Source: Thalassovita mediterranea (GTDB lineage Bacteria; Pseudomonadota; Alphaproteobacteria; Caulobacterales; Hyphomonadaceae). From it: 64,000 bases of DNA. Position 1 is the first letter of the stretch. The number at the start of each line of letters is the position of its first letter. Below the pieces are notes generated by a model. That model was not told the origin of the DNA. It searched no databases and saw only the letters and a program-made list of their open reading frames with translations. A program made the translations under genes and the position numbers. The stretch is from positions 3,154,855-3,218,854 of the forward strand of contig CP080408.1 in the NCBI GenBank assembly GCA_019448215.1, written 5' to 3'. Of this stretch, positions 39,682-48,245 are shown in pieces.

Positions 39682-40809
39682 CTAGCCCTCCACTTTCGGC
39701 AGCGTGAACGCTGGCTTGTCATTGCCGCCGTCAGCGACGAATGCACCGTTCATGGCCGCAGCCTTGCCAGGCTTGGCCTTCTCGGCGAGCTTGCGAGCCG
39801 CGTTGAGCGTCAGCTCGTCGGCGGTCTCTTTGTCCAGGAGGTTGGCCTTGACGATCTTCTCGCGAAGCTCGGTCAGTTCGGCCTCATCCTTGGCCTTCTG
39901 AGCGTTCTGAAGCTCAGTCAGGTTGTCGGTGAGTGGCTTCACAGCCTTCTCGACTGCTTCCGCAATCGAGTTCGCCAGCGTTTCTGGCTTGATCGCCTCC
40001 GAGAGGGTGTCAACCTTCGCGGAAAGCGCGTCGAGTTGTTCCTTCGACATGTCTGCTTTCTCCTTGTTTGCAGAGGGTTCCCGCTCGGAAGATGTGAACA
40101 TCTCCAGTATCGCGGACTTAAGGCGCTCCATCATTGGAGCTCGTTCGCGCTGTTCCAGCGCTCGGGCGAGGTGATCCACCGCCCAATCCAGTTCGGTATC
40201 AGCTCGCTCAAAAGCAGAGTTGATGACCTCGATTTCTTCGGTTTCGCCCTTGGCATTGACGAACATGCCGACGCCCTGCTCAGGCGTTGCGGCCCCGTCC
40301 TCACCGATCAAAATAGCGTCGTGGTCGAAGACGATGTTGCGGGCGATGAATTTGTGACCTTCACTGCCGTCGCAGTTCTCCAGCTCGCAGAGCAGGCCGG
40401 TGCTCGTATGGATCGGCTCGCCCTTGTCGACAGCGTTCAGGACGGTGCGGCCGCCCTCCAGCTGCTTGGCGAACTCGATATCGATCACCTTGTCGAGAAA
40501 GACGCGGCCATTCTCGCGGCGGACGTTCTCGTTCCAAGCGCCGACCCATGAGGCGTTGATGCCTTCAGGCTCGCGCGCGCTCACGAAGACGCCGCCGACC
40601 TGCGGATGTCCGAAGGGAGCCGGTGTGCGATTGAGCGATTTGTAGGAGCGCTCGATCTCGTCAGCCGGGTACTTGATGTCATTCATGACGACGTCATCAG
40701 GCAGCGTAGCCGATGGGATGATCATGAGGTCGCGGCCGTTGCGCTTTTCACGGCGCGCAGCCTTGGTGTTTGCGAGCGAACGAACGTTCACCCGGACGTG
40801 CTTGTTCAT
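39682..40809 (-). CDS. Prohead protease (DUF2213-like) fused to a scaffold-like coil
   Basis: A 375-aa protein. The N-terminal approximately 190 residues match DUF2213 prohead proteases (DDVVMNDIKYPADEIERSYK, PAPFGHPQVGGVFV, VFDHDAILIGEDGAATPEQG). From about residue 250 an acidic/basic coiled coil rich in Lys/Glu (QLDALSAKVDTLSEAIKPET) is typical of scaffold. A fused protease-scaffold explains the lack of a separate scaffold gene. Confidence 0.82.
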   Translation of the reverse strand: MNKHVRVNVRSLANTKAARREKRNGRDLMIIPSATLPDDVVMNDIKYPADEIERSYKSLNRTPAPFGHPQVGGVFVSAREPEGINASWVGAWNENVRRENGRVFLDKVIDIEFAKQLEGGRTVLNAVDKGEPIHTSTGLLCELENCDGSEGHKFIARNIVFDHDAILIGEDGAATPEQGVGMFVNAKGETEEIEVINSAFERADTELDWAVDHLARALEQRERAPMMERLKSAILEMFTSSEREPSANKEKADMSKEQLDALSAKVDTLSEAIKPETLANSIAEAVEKAVKPLTDNLTELQNAQKAKDEAELTELREKIVKANLLDKETADELTLNAARKLAEKAKPGKAAAMNGAFVADGGNDKPAFTLPKVEG

Positions 40810-40823
40810 TGTCTTGGTTTCCT

Positions 40824-42209
40824 TCAGGCAGCAGCCGCGGCGGGCGGCTCGGTGTCGAGGCCTGCAGCAGCGTCCTCGTCTTCGGCGCCGGGCTCGTCCC
40901 GGTATTTCTCTGCGTCGCTCAGGGGTTCATATCCGGCGGTTGCGCGGATCTCTTCGCCGGTAAAGACGATCTCGCCGGAGTCGCGCATCTTCACGTTCAC
41001 GTCGGCCATCTTCGTGGCGCGTTCGATCTTCTGCTCCTCGGTGGCCTCGGTGAGAGCCTCCCAGTCGAGATTCCAGTCGCGCTCCGGCAGGATGTTGAAC
41101 CGCTCCAGCCGATTGATGACGGCCATGATGGCCGGGATGACCCGGTTCACGCGGTGCGAGGTACAGGTCAGGGCCCATTCGTCGGCGTCTTCACTGCTTG
41201 CCCGCTCACCTGTCTGGGAGCCGAGCAGGATTTTCATGGGCATACGGATCGATGCAGCGAAGCTCTGGAGTGTAATCAGCGCGAAGTGCTCCGGGCTTGC
41301 GAGGGTAACCTGCATCGCCTTCGCCTGAATGCCCTGCAGCCAGAGCATGGTGTCGAGGCCCTTGTTAAAGTCAGCGACCTGGTCGCCCATCTTCTCCTGC
41401 AGCTCTTCAACTGACACGCCCATGCCCTTGGCCATGTCCGCGATGTTGATTTCCTTGTCGGTTTCGAGCGCGATGCCGCCTTTGGCGTTCTTCCAGAAGC
41501 CCTCGCCACCTGAGCCTTTGATCTTCTCGATATCGATGAGGTCGTTGAAGCCCGGCTTCAGGAAAGAGCGGCCATGAACCGTGCCATCCTTGGAGAAGAT
41601 GACGACGCGGTCAGGATGCACCTCGAAAGCCCGGTTGTGGCCCTGCTTGTCCTCACCGACCGATGCTTCCTGGAACTGGAACATCGTCGGCTTGCCGTAG
41701 TTTTCCGACAATTCATCGGTGTCCCAGCTGGAGACGCGAAGTTGCCCCTCCCATGCCGGGATTATCTCGACCAGCCCCTCCAGCCCGCCGGGAACAGTAT
41801 CGACCGGTTCAGAGAACCGTTGGCTGTCAGCCACACGCAGGATCACGCCAGCGTACTTGCCGACCAGCGAGCGCGTGTCGGCCTCCATGAGCTGCTGCCA
41901 GAAGCGGAGGTCGCTGAAGCGCTGGCGGATGTCCGACTCTAGCGTCGTCTCATCATCGCTGGCCTCGCTTTCGAGCAGCGATGGATGTGTCTGCCAGACC
42001 TTCTCGACGGTACGGTCGACAGCAGCCGTGGCGAGGCCGTTGCGCTCATACATGCGGTAAAGAAGGTTGAACTCCAGATGTTCCGGCCAGCCGAAATCCT
42101 TGTAGTGATCGTGCTTGGTGCTCGCACCCGGAAACCAGTCAGGGAACATGCCAGAAAGGGTGCGAGCCCGGTTCACGAGCATCGATAGAATGCCGGTATT
42201 CGACGTCAT
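40824..42209 (-). CDS. Portal protein (DUF1073 family)
   Basis: A 461-aa portal protein forming the dodecameric DNA-entry channel. DUF1073 features are NLLYRMYERNGLATAAVDRT, IIPAWEGQLRVSSWD and the C-terminal MPMKILLGSQTGERASSEDA (with GERASSEDxxEW). The C-terminal tail is acidic and Ala/Pro-rich. It overlaps the end of terL by 4 nt. The same Pfam family name is also linked to Acb1-like anti-CBASS domains in some phages; no extra domain is evident here. Confidence 0.88.
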   Translation of the reverse strand: MTSNTGILSMLVNRARTLSGMFPDWFPGASTKHDHYKDFGWPEHLEFNLLYRMYERNGLATAAVDRTVEKVWQTHPSLLESEASDDETTLESDIRQRFSDLRFWQQLMEADTRSLVGKYAGVILRVADSQRFSEPVDTVPGGLEGLVEIIPAWEGQLRVSSWDTDELSENYGKPTMFQFQEASVGEDKQGHNRAFEVHPDRVVIFSKDGTVHGRSFLKPGFNDLIDIEKIKGSGGEGFWKNAKGGIALETDKEINIADMAKGMGVSVEELQEKMGDQVADFNKGLDTMLWLQGIQAKAMQVTLASPEHFALITLQSFAASIRMPMKILLGSQTGERASSEDADEWALTCTSHRVNRVIPAIMAVINRLERFNILPERDWNLDWEALTEATEEQKIERATKMADVNVKMRDSGEIVFTGEEIRATAGYEPLSDAEKYRDEPGAEDEDAAAGLDTEPPAAAAA

Positions 42210-43663
42210 ACACGATGCCTCTTTGATAAGAGCATGCCCGCATAGTTGCGCTGCTCTCCGAAGTTGATGTTGTCGGCGGCGATGACGGCGTCAGCGAGGT
42301 TATGGGACTTCACGCCCAGGTCTTTCTTGAGCTTCGCCTTCGGCACGACGCGCTTCTTGCCCTCGCTCTCGACCCACCAAGGCACGCAAAGCTCTGTGAA
42401 CAGCGCGTCGAGCTTTTCCCGGCCCATTTCAGACGAGAATGAAAGCACGTCCTCCGGCTTGATCGCCTGCCCCCGGACGACGGCATTGAATGTCAGCATC
42501 GCGCGACGAGCCGTGTTGGCCCACGCCTGCGACTTCAGGTTCAGGTACTCGTCTTTGTTAAGCGGGCTGTTCTTGTTCTGTGGGTCGCTCGGCTTGTCGC
42601 CGTCCATAACCGAGCCGCCGGCATGAAACGCATAATGTTCAACATCCGCTCCCGACGCCTCATTCTGCTCATCGATGTAGCCACCAACGAAGGCGCCGAC
42701 GCCGATCGTGTCATATGAGACGCAGGCCCTTGCCCGCTTTGCTTTTGCCCAGACCTGTTTCGCGTTCTGGACCAGCTCATCCTTGCCGGACGCCCAGTCT
42801 TCGGCCTCCGTGAAGACGCCCTTGATCTTGTCAGCGGTGGCGCACTTGTCTTCGCCGTCGTCTGCCGGGTCGAAGCCGATCACGTTCCGGCCGGTAAGCT
42901 CCAGATCCAGAACCTTGTGCGCGTCGACGCATGCATCCAGCCAGCGCCGCTTGAAAATGGAAAGCTCGCTGTCGCCTAGCGGAATACCGCCATAGACGTG
43001 CTCGAACATTTCCGGGTCGCGCTCTCGCATCGCCTCGATGTCTCGAAGCGCCTTCTGCGAGAGGAACGGGTTCTCGGTGTAGTCGATCTTCCGAACCACC
43101 GTGTGAGGTGGCGGGTTCACGACGAAGTTCTTCCAGACGAAGTCCGTGACGAGCTTCGGGTTGAACAGAAGGATTGCAAGGCTGTCTTCCTTGCGGATCG
43201 TAGGGCCGATCACGACCCACTGATCTTCGGTCAGCTTTTCGGCTTCCTCGACCCAGAGAATGTCGACGTCGGACGTGCCCTTGATGTCTTCGAGGTTCCG
43301 CTCGATGCCATAGAAGATGAACTGGGAGCCTGAGCGGCGGTGAATGATCGTCGTCTTCTGGACGTCGTACTCGTCAGTCAGCCCAAGATGATCGATTGCC
43401 CATTTCAGCTCGGTGTAGACCGAGTCCTGAATGCGGTTCTGAAACCGACGGATACACAGCACGCGCATCATCACCGGAACATGGTTGACCAGGCGCACTA
43501 ACTGACAGGCGGTGTCCCGTGTTTTCGAACTGGATCGACCGCCATGCAGAACGGCTTGGTCGGCGCCGCCAAGAAAGACCTCTTCCCAGAAATCCCAGAG
43601 GTTCGGGTTCGTGAGGTGTGTGCTGTCCTCTAGCTCTTTTCGTCTCGCAGCACTTCGCGCCAT
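42206..43663 (-). CDS. terL: Terminase large subunit
   Basis: A 485-aa DNA-packaging motor. The ATPase Walker A is AVLHGGRSSSKTRDTACQL and Walker B is DILWVEEAEKL. The C-terminal RNase H-like nuclease has GFDPADDGED, SYDTIGVGAFVGGY and SHNLADAVIAADNI. This is the PBSX/SPP1-type TerL family. The ATG at 43663 (MARSAARR) is inside the terS gene by 34 nt. Whether packaging is headful or cos cannot be read. Confidence 0.93.
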   Translation of the reverse strand: MARSAARRKELEDSTHLTNPNLWDFWEEVFLGGADQAVLHGGRSSSKTRDTACQLVRLVNHVPVMMRVLCIRRFQNRIQDSVYTELKWAIDHLGLTDEYDVQKTTIIHRRSGSQFIFYGIERNLEDIKGTSDVDILWVEEAEKLTEDQWVVIGPTIRKEDSLAILLFNPKLVTDFVWKNFVVNPPPHTVVRKIDYTENPFLSQKALRDIEAMRERDPEMFEHVYGGIPLGDSELSIFKRRWLDACVDAHKVLDLELTGRNVIGFDPADDGEDKCATADKIKGVFTEAEDWASGKDELVQNAKQVWAKAKRARACVSYDTIGVGAFVGGYIDEQNEASGADVEHYAFHAGGSVMDGDKPSDPQNKNSPLNKDEYLNLKSQAWANTARRAMLTFNAVVRGQAIKPEDVLSFSSEMGREKLDALFTELCVPWWVESEGKKRVVPKAKLKKDLGVKSHNLADAVIAADNINFGEQRNYAGMLLSKRHRV

Positions 43664-44028
43664 GTTCTGTCTTCGGACTGCCTCCAAGTGCCAGGCTCGC
43701 CGGTCTCCTGCTTTGCGGGTGCGTGGCTGCCCTGCATCTTGTTGGCTTCGGCAATGGCGGAAACGGCGACACGTGGGTCTGTTTCCTCGGCTCTCTCAGT
43801 GATGCGCTTCAGCGCTTCGAGCCGGTCAGCCGCAGACCATTCTGCCTTTTCGGAGACGCGTTCCTGTATCTCGGCGACACGCTTCAAGATGCTTTCATTT
43901 GCTTTCAGCCGGGCAGCGTTGCCACGGTTCGGCTTGTAGCCAGCGGCTTCATAGGCTTCGTCGGCAGTCTTGCCCTTGGCGAGGCCCTGAGCGAACTTCT
44001 CCCACTTGCCATTCTTCAGAGCGGTCAT
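43630..44028 (-). CDS. terS: Terminase small subunit
   Basis: A 132-aa protein with an N-terminal HTH (GLAKGKTADEAYEAAGYKPN) and a helical oligomerisation part (SILKRVAEIQERVSEKAEWS), the TerS_2 pattern. It overlaps terL. It would bind the packaging site, which commonly lies in or near this gene. Confidence 0.88.
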   Translation of the reverse strand: MTALKNGKWEKFAQGLAKGKTADEAYEAAGYKPNRGNAARLKANESILKRVAEIQERVSEKAEWSAADRLEALKRITERAEETDPRVAVSAIAEANKMQGSHAPAKQETGEPGTWRQSEDRTWREVLRDEKS

Positions 44029-44119
44029 TTGATATCGAGAAACGCTGCGGTTTCACCCTTTGATCAATGTTGTGCGGTGTCTGGCCCGTGAGACATGAAG
44101 CCAGAGGTTAAGGTCCGGC

Positions 44120-44353
44120 CTAGCCGCCTATGACCTTCGTCGCCTTCCACCGCCCATAGATGCCGATGACGACGCCGATCAGTGCGCCGAGACCGGAGAG
44201 GCCGACGACAAGGGCCTCCTGTTCCTCTGGCGTGATCACGTAGCCAAAGCCCCCGGCGATGAGCGAGACCAGAGCGACGATGCCGCCCCAGATGCCACGG
44301 GATGCGAGCGGGTGTTTGCCCAGGCCTGAGAGTTTCGGGGACAGGATGGTCAT
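44120..44353 (-). CDS. Small two-TM protein, holin candidate
   Basis: A 77-aa protein with two hydrophobic segments (IWGGIVALVSLIAGGFGYVI and VVGLSGLGALIGVVIGIYGR), a short linker with PEEQEA, and a basic C-terminus. This is class II holin-like. It lies upstream of terS rather than with endolysin, so the assignment is tentative; the alternative is the protein at 19557-19850. Confidence 0.55.
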   Translation of the reverse strand: MTILSPKLSGLGKHPLASRGIWGGIVALVSLIAGGFGYVITPEEQEALVVGLSGLGALIGVVIGIYGRWKATKVIGG

Positions 44354-44440
44354 GGGTCTGGCTTTCGATGGGATCCGGCTTTGCGAGAAAGAAGTCAGCC
44401 GACCGGGCTAAATAGTGGTCAGCTCGAAGAGGAGAAATTG

Positions 44441-44659
44441 ATGAGTAAGAAACAGGACCCGGCATACGGGGACAAACTGGCAGAGATCGTCGCTGAGCAG
44501 CGAGGTCTGCTGGTCGACGACCTTCAGGCGCTACAGCGTCATGATCGGGTTTTGCCCGCTGATGATCCGTACATCGAAGAGCTGGAACGCCGTGTGTGCG
44601 ACCGGTCGGAACTCATTTCCAAGATGGAGATGGGCGTGACGCACCACTCGAGCCAGTGA
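44441..44659 (+). CDS. Small acidic plus-strand protein
   Basis: A 72-aa protein (MSKKQDPAYGDKLAEIVAEQ) with a strong GAGGAG ribosome-binding site 7 nt upstream. It lies on the strand opposite to its late-gene neighbours. Helical, highly charged; function unknown. Confidence 0.55.
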   Translation: MSKKQDPAYGDKLAEIVAEQRGLLVDDLQALQRHDRVLPADDPYIEELERRVCDRSELISKMEMGVTHHSSQ

Positions 44660-44667
44660 TCCTGGCA

Positions 44668-44738
44668 TCACCGTCCGGCCTGCTTGCAGCTAGTCGAGAG
44701 TGAGGAGGAAACGCGCTGAGGGCGAGACCGGACGGTGA
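44668..44738. repeat. Long-range 11-bp inverted repeat
   Basis: TCACCGTCCGG (44668-44678) and CCGGACGGTGA (44728-44738) are exact complements separated by 49 nt. Together with the tRNA-like fold and smaller hairpins (44851-44864, 44869-44883) they occupy the non-coding 44660-44969 region between the NusG paralogue and the late genes. Confidence 0.6.
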
Positions 44739-44758
44739 ATTTGAGATGGTGACTTGAG

Positions 44759-44828
44759 GCCGCTAGCGGGGATTGAACCCGCGACCGTCGCCCGTGGGCG
44801 CTGCTCATTCCAGCTGAGCTTTAGCGGC
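44759..44828 (-). other. tRNA-like structure with defective anticodon arm
   Basis: The minus strand folds as a tRNA body: perfect 7-bp acceptor GCCGCTA/TAGCGGC, D-arm GCTC...GAGC with GCTGG, and T-arm GCGGG-TTCAATC-CCCGC. Between D- and T-arms only 19 nt remain instead of about 22. They form CGCC-CACG-GGCG rather than a 5-bp stem with 7-nt loop, there is no T33, and no encoded CCA. It is a pseudo-tRNA or a structured mRNA element. Confidence 0.5.
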
Positions 44829-44969
44829 GCAGAAGATTTTGGACACATTGAGCCTATCGCGGCTCTCTGCCTCGCTGCGAGGCTAAGCCACTGTGGGCCT
44901 TCTCCCCGCGTCTCGGCTGCTATGGCTGACGTCGGATCGGGAGAGGTGATATTCACCTTACGTTCCCCG

Positions 44970-45536
44970 CTATCCAGCTTTGTAGAGCTTGTCAACGGGC
45001 ACCTCGACTTCATACTCGCTGCTGAGGATCGGGATCTTCACCGTTGCCATCTTCTCGGTGATGTCTGTGACCTTGCCGCGGACATTGTCGAAGCCCTGCC
45101 AGTTGATGTCGACGATATCGCCGGTGCGATACTCAAACTCTGTCCACATGTTCTTGTAGACTTCGTTGTCGGTATAGACGCCCGCACGCTCATTCGAGAG
45201 CATCTTGTAGACCTGTCCGCTGTTCAGCTTCGCAGGGCGACCATTGATGCAGACCACGCCCTTGATGAAATGCATTTCGCGAAGTTCGTGGATCGGGAAG
45301 GTGCCAGCATCGAAGGCGATGAGAACGTAGGATGGCATGATCGCCTTCGCCACATAGGTGCGAGACTTCGCATACCGGTTCTTCCGCCGGAGGATGTTCT
45401 TCAGCGGGACAGCGACTGTGTAGCCCTTGTTCCGCAGGATGTGGGAAATCCTGACTTCCTTCTGAGGTGGCACACGAAAGGCGTACCAGTCGCGGTCATC
45501 AGTCCGGACTTGTCGTGCGCGGTATTCGTTTGCCAT
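44970..45536 (-). CDS. Phage-encoded NusG/RfaH-family transcription factor
   Basis: A 188-aa NusG paralogue. The NGN domain has WYAFRVPPQKEVRISHILRN and KAIMPSYVLIAFDAG (compare RYFPGYVLLK in host NusG). The KOW domain has YRTGDIVDINWQGFDNVRGK. It differs strongly from the host copy at 3012. As the last early-operon gene, upstream of a structured leader and terS/terL, it is a candidate late-gene antiterminator. It overlaps the methyltransferase gene by 38 nt. Confidence 0.87.
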   Translation of the reverse strand: MANEYRARQVRTDDRDWYAFRVPPQKEVRISHILRNKGYTVAVPLKNILRRKNRYAKSRTYVAKAIMPSYVLIAFDAGTFPIHELREMHFIKGVVCINGRPAKLNSGQVYKMLSNERAGVYTDNEVYKNMWTEFEYRTGDIVDINWQGFDNVRGKVTDITEKMATVKIPILSSEYEVEVPVDKLYKAG

Positions 45537-46956
45537 GGAGCGGGCCTTTCAGTGTTTGGGAGCGAGTAAGTCTGAGCGCGACCGTCTGGATGCGCGTACC
45601 GCTGGCTTTGAAGCTTTCGGGCGGCAGGTCAGAGAACATTCGCTCGAAGCGCGGGGCATTTTTCTCTGCCCATGCGCGGAACTTCTGATGTTTGGCGCTT
45701 TCGCCAATCTCAGCAGTGGCCGGCAGTATGGCGATCAACCGACCGCCTGGCTTCAGCCAGTCGAAAGCGCGCAGTACATGATCCATCCAGTGCGTGCCGT
45801 AGAATGGCGGGTTCATGATTACCCAATCAAATTCGGCGCGCGGCTTCAGGTCGAGAAAGTTTGCCCGAATGATCTCAACGCCTGACAATGAAGGGATGCG
45901 CGCAGCCCGGCTTGCATCGACCTCCACGGCGGTAATTTGGGCAGCCCGATGCGCATGAAGTTCGCGAACAATTGCGCCCTCTCCGGCGCTCGGCTCCAAT
46001 ACTCGCAGATCACGAAAATCATGGTCGCGAAGCAAGTTCATGATCACCTCATCCGGCGTCGGGTAGAATTGCAGGTCTTTCGCTAATGCCGTGCCGGGCT
46101 TCAGCTCTTCGCCGCGTTCGGCAGCGTCGGGAATGACCTCGCCATAGTAGGCGGCAAGTTCCTGATTGACCTTCTCGACCAGATCCTTGCGCGTGAACCA
46201 GAGATGCGCGTTTCCGTTCTTGAAGGTGCGGACGCGGAAGTATCGGGTCTCGACTTCGCCTTGGCGTGGCCCAGAGATGCCCCCGGCCCGCTGCTCCTGT
46301 ATCGCATCACTCAGGGCGCGCGGTTCTGGCCCCTGCCCGTCCAGAGTGGCGAATGCGCGCTCGATATCAACAAGCGTGTCGTGGGCGCGGTTGCCGTAGC
46401 TGATGAATCCCATGTCGTTGAGGAAATGGGTCAGGATTATCCGCGCGCCGAACTTGAACACATCGTGAGACTTGAAGCGGCGATCTAGGCTGGAGAATGT
46501 TCGCGCAAGCCCTCGCTGAAAGATTAGGCGGGAGTCGGTCAAAAGGCCTGCAAGCGTGGCCTCAATGTTTTCTTCGGTTACTTCTGGCGCTGACTCTTCC
46601 AGCGATGCGCGCCATGCCTCCTTATCGTCCGCATCCATGAGGTTGAGGAAGTTGAGCCGGTCAGCCAGACCATCCCAGATGCTCGCATCAAGCTCTTGGC
46701 GGAAGGCGTCGCGCGCTTTCTCTGCATCGTACCCGTATGGGAGCTCGAACGCTTTCAGCTGGCGGGTGCGGTCATCCCTGCGATCGTGGTGGCGGCGACC
46801 GAAGGATGCGCGAGCGAGAATGGCTGAGGCGCCCTCACGGGCCGCATGCGCACTGGACAGCAGCTCGGTGGCTTCTGCGAACTTCGCGAGCGCCGCGTTC
46901 CGATCAGCGACAATGCGTTCAATCGGCAGCTGAAGATCAGGGAGGGTTTGCGTCAT
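45499..46956 (-). CDS. DUF4942 class I SAM-dependent DNA methyltransferase
   Basis: A 485-aa protein. Residues 1-290 contain the DUF4942 region (VDIERAFATLDGQGPEPRAL, VRTFKNGNAHLWFTRKDLV). The C-terminal methyltransferase has AdoMet motif I VLEPSAGEGAIVREL at about 318 and catalytic NPPF at about 382 (DWVIMNPPFYGTHW), the signature of adenine-N6 methylation. AGGAGG precedes the start. It could modify phage DNA against restriction or change host methylation signals. Target sequence unknown. Confidence 0.85.
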   Translation of the reverse strand: MTQTLPDLQLPIERIVADRNAALAKFAEATELLSSAHAAREGASAILARASFGRRHHDRRDDRTRQLKAFELPYGYDAEKARDAFRQELDASIWDGLADRLNFLNLMDADDKEAWRASLEESAPEVTEENIEATLAGLLTDSRLIFQRGLARTFSSLDRRFKSHDVFKFGARIILTHFLNDMGFISYGNRAHDTLVDIERAFATLDGQGPEPRALSDAIQEQRAGGISGPRQGEVETRYFRVRTFKNGNAHLWFTRKDLVEKVNQELAAYYGEVIPDAAERGEELKPGTALAKDLQFYPTPDEVIMNLLRDHDFRDLRVLEPSAGEGAIVRELHAHRAAQITAVEVDASRAARIPSLSGVEIIRANFLDLKPRAEFDWVIMNPPFYGTHWMDHVLRAFDWLKPGGRLIAILPATAEIGESAKHQKFRAWAEKNAPRFERMFSDLPPESFKASGTRIQTVALRLTRSQTLKGPLHGKRIPRTTSPD

Positions 46957-46959
46957 GCA

Positions 46960-47310
46960 CTACGCCTCCTGGACCGGCTGGACAATGCCGCGCTTTGCGG
47001 TGAGGGCCTTGAGCGCCTTCATGCCTTCGGAGGTGTCGAACTTCACCGCTCGACGAAACCAGTCCATCGGGAATCCATCAACGCCCGCAGCATCCAAGGG
47101 CGAGGCGAGCTCGTTGAGCCTGAGCAGCGGCCCCCTAACAATCAGGCGTTTGTCCTTGCCGAACTCATACACGCCTGCCGGCACATAGCCTTGGACGGTG
47201 TACTCGCCGCCAATGCGGGGCGTATGCTCAAGCATGAACCAGCGGCGCACCTCGTCCTCAGCGTCCCAGTCATTCGAGACGCATCGAACTCGTTCATTTA
47301 TGTCGAACAC
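46960..47310 (-). CDS. Hypothetical early protein
   Basis: A 116-aa protein. I chose the GTG at 47310 because GAGGAGGG lies just upstream; an in-frame ATG at 47388 would extend through the preceding small gene. The beta-rich part includes WFMLEHTPRIGGEYTVQGYV and DKRLIVRGPLLRLNE, and the C-terminus is helical. It belongs to a common phage family of unknown role. Confidence 0.65.
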   Translation of the reverse strand: MFDINERVRCVSNDWDAEDEVRRWFMLEHTPRIGGEYTVQGYVPAGVYEFGKDKRLIVRGPLLRLNELASPLDAAGVDGFPMDWFRRAVKFDTSEGMKALKALTAKRGIVQPVQEA

Positions 47311-47431
47311 GACCACCCTCCTCGGTTGGCTCTTCTTTGCGCTCCTGACGCGGCCAGAGATTCTGTGGTCGGCAGGCGCCGTTTGCATCCCGGTTCGGTG
47401 TCCAGGGCGACCATGGTTGCGGGGTGATCAT
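47294..47431 (-). CDS. 45-aa coupled small protein
   Basis: MITPQPWSPWTPNRDANGAC..., Trp/Pro-rich then charged (RQERKEEPTEEGG). Its ATG overlaps the preceding stop (ATGA, 47428-47431) and GAGGAAA lies upstream, both supporting translation. It overlaps the start of the next gene. Function unknown. Confidence 0.5.
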   Translation of the reverse strand: MITPQPWSPWTPNRDANGACRPQNLWPRQERKEEPTEEGGRVRHK

Positions 47432-47643
47432 GCGACTTTCCTCGGAGCTGGTTTTCGCACCCGCGCCCGGCGCCCGTTCCGGCAGAGCCGGAGGTAAAGC
47501 GCATGGTCGTGCCTCTGCAGGTTCGAGCGAAGGGTGCTTCTCGACATGCCGAGCTTTTCAGCGGCGTCCTTGATGCTGCCACCCAGCGGAGCAAGCTTTC
47601 GACAGGTGGCGATGCGCGAGGCGATGAGATCGACGCTGACCAT
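47428..47643 (-). CDS. Small HTH DNA-binding protein
   Basis: A 71-aa protein with an HTH (GGSIKDAAEKLGMSRSTLRS) and a strongly basic C-terminus (RNGRRARVRKPAPRKVA). It is translationally coupled to both neighbours (ATG at 47643 overlaps the upstream stop). Probably a phage regulator or DNA-binding accessory; target unknown. Confidence 0.7.
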   Translation of the reverse strand: MVSVDLIASRIATCRKLAPLGGSIKDAAEKLGMSRSTLRSNLQRHDHALYLRLCRNGRRARVRKPAPRKVA

Positions 47644-48245
47644 CAGATTTCACCGAGCGCGATGAGGTAGGTTTCGAGGACTGCGTCCTGTTCTTCGCGC
47701 TCCTGCCGATCGATCTTGCGAAGCTTCACCACGGATCGAAGCGCCTTGGTGTCATAGCCCATGGCCTTTGCCTCGGCGTAGACATCCTTGATCTGGTCGG
47801 CGACCTCCTTCTTCTCGTCCTCAAGCCGTTCGATGCGCTCGACGGTGAGGCGAAGCTTCTCGCGAGCCGCTTCGGTGAGCCTGCCTGCGTCCATGGGTGG
47901 CTTAGTTGCTTCAGGAGCGTCCGGGAACATGTCGACGCTTTGAGCCGCCTTTGCTGCGGCTCGGTGAAACTCTGTCTCCGACATGGTGATCGGCTCAACG
48001 CCCGGGCCGCTTATGGTGACGGTCGAATTGCCTCCAAGTAGTTCGCGCTTCCCGGCGTGGTTCGGCTTCGACACGAAGCCCTTTTCCTCTAGATGCTCCA
48101 TGATGGCAGCGGCTCGGTTGTAGCCGATCGTCATCTTGCGCTGGATGAATGAGACCGATGCGCGGTCGTTCTCGATCATGATCTCGCGGGCCTGCTGGAC
48201 CTTAACGTCGAAGTCCTGATCCATGACCATGTTTCCGTCAGCCAT
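47643..48245 (-). CDS. FtsK-gamma winged-helix fused to a GapR (DUF2312) domain
   Basis: A 200-aa two-domain protein. Residues 10-67 match the FtsK gamma DNA-binding domain ([39 protein letters not shown]), which in FtsK reads polar KOPS sequences. Residues 125-200 match GapR/DUF2312 ([50 protein letters not shown]), which clamps overtwisted DNA and guides topoisomerases. The fusion is unusual. It could steer chromosome segregation or mark replicating phage DNA. It overlaps the HTH gene downstream by one base. Confidence 0.9.
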   Translation of the reverse strand: MADGNMVMDQDFDVKVQQAREIMIENDRASVSFIQRKMTIGYNRAAAIMEHLEEKGFVSKPNHAGKRELLGGNSTVTISGPGVEPITMSETEFHRAAAKAAQSVDMFPDAPEATKPPMDAGRLTEAAREKLRLTVERIERLEDEKKEVADQIKDVYAEAKAMGYDTKALRSVVKLRKIDRQEREEQDAVLETYLIALGEI

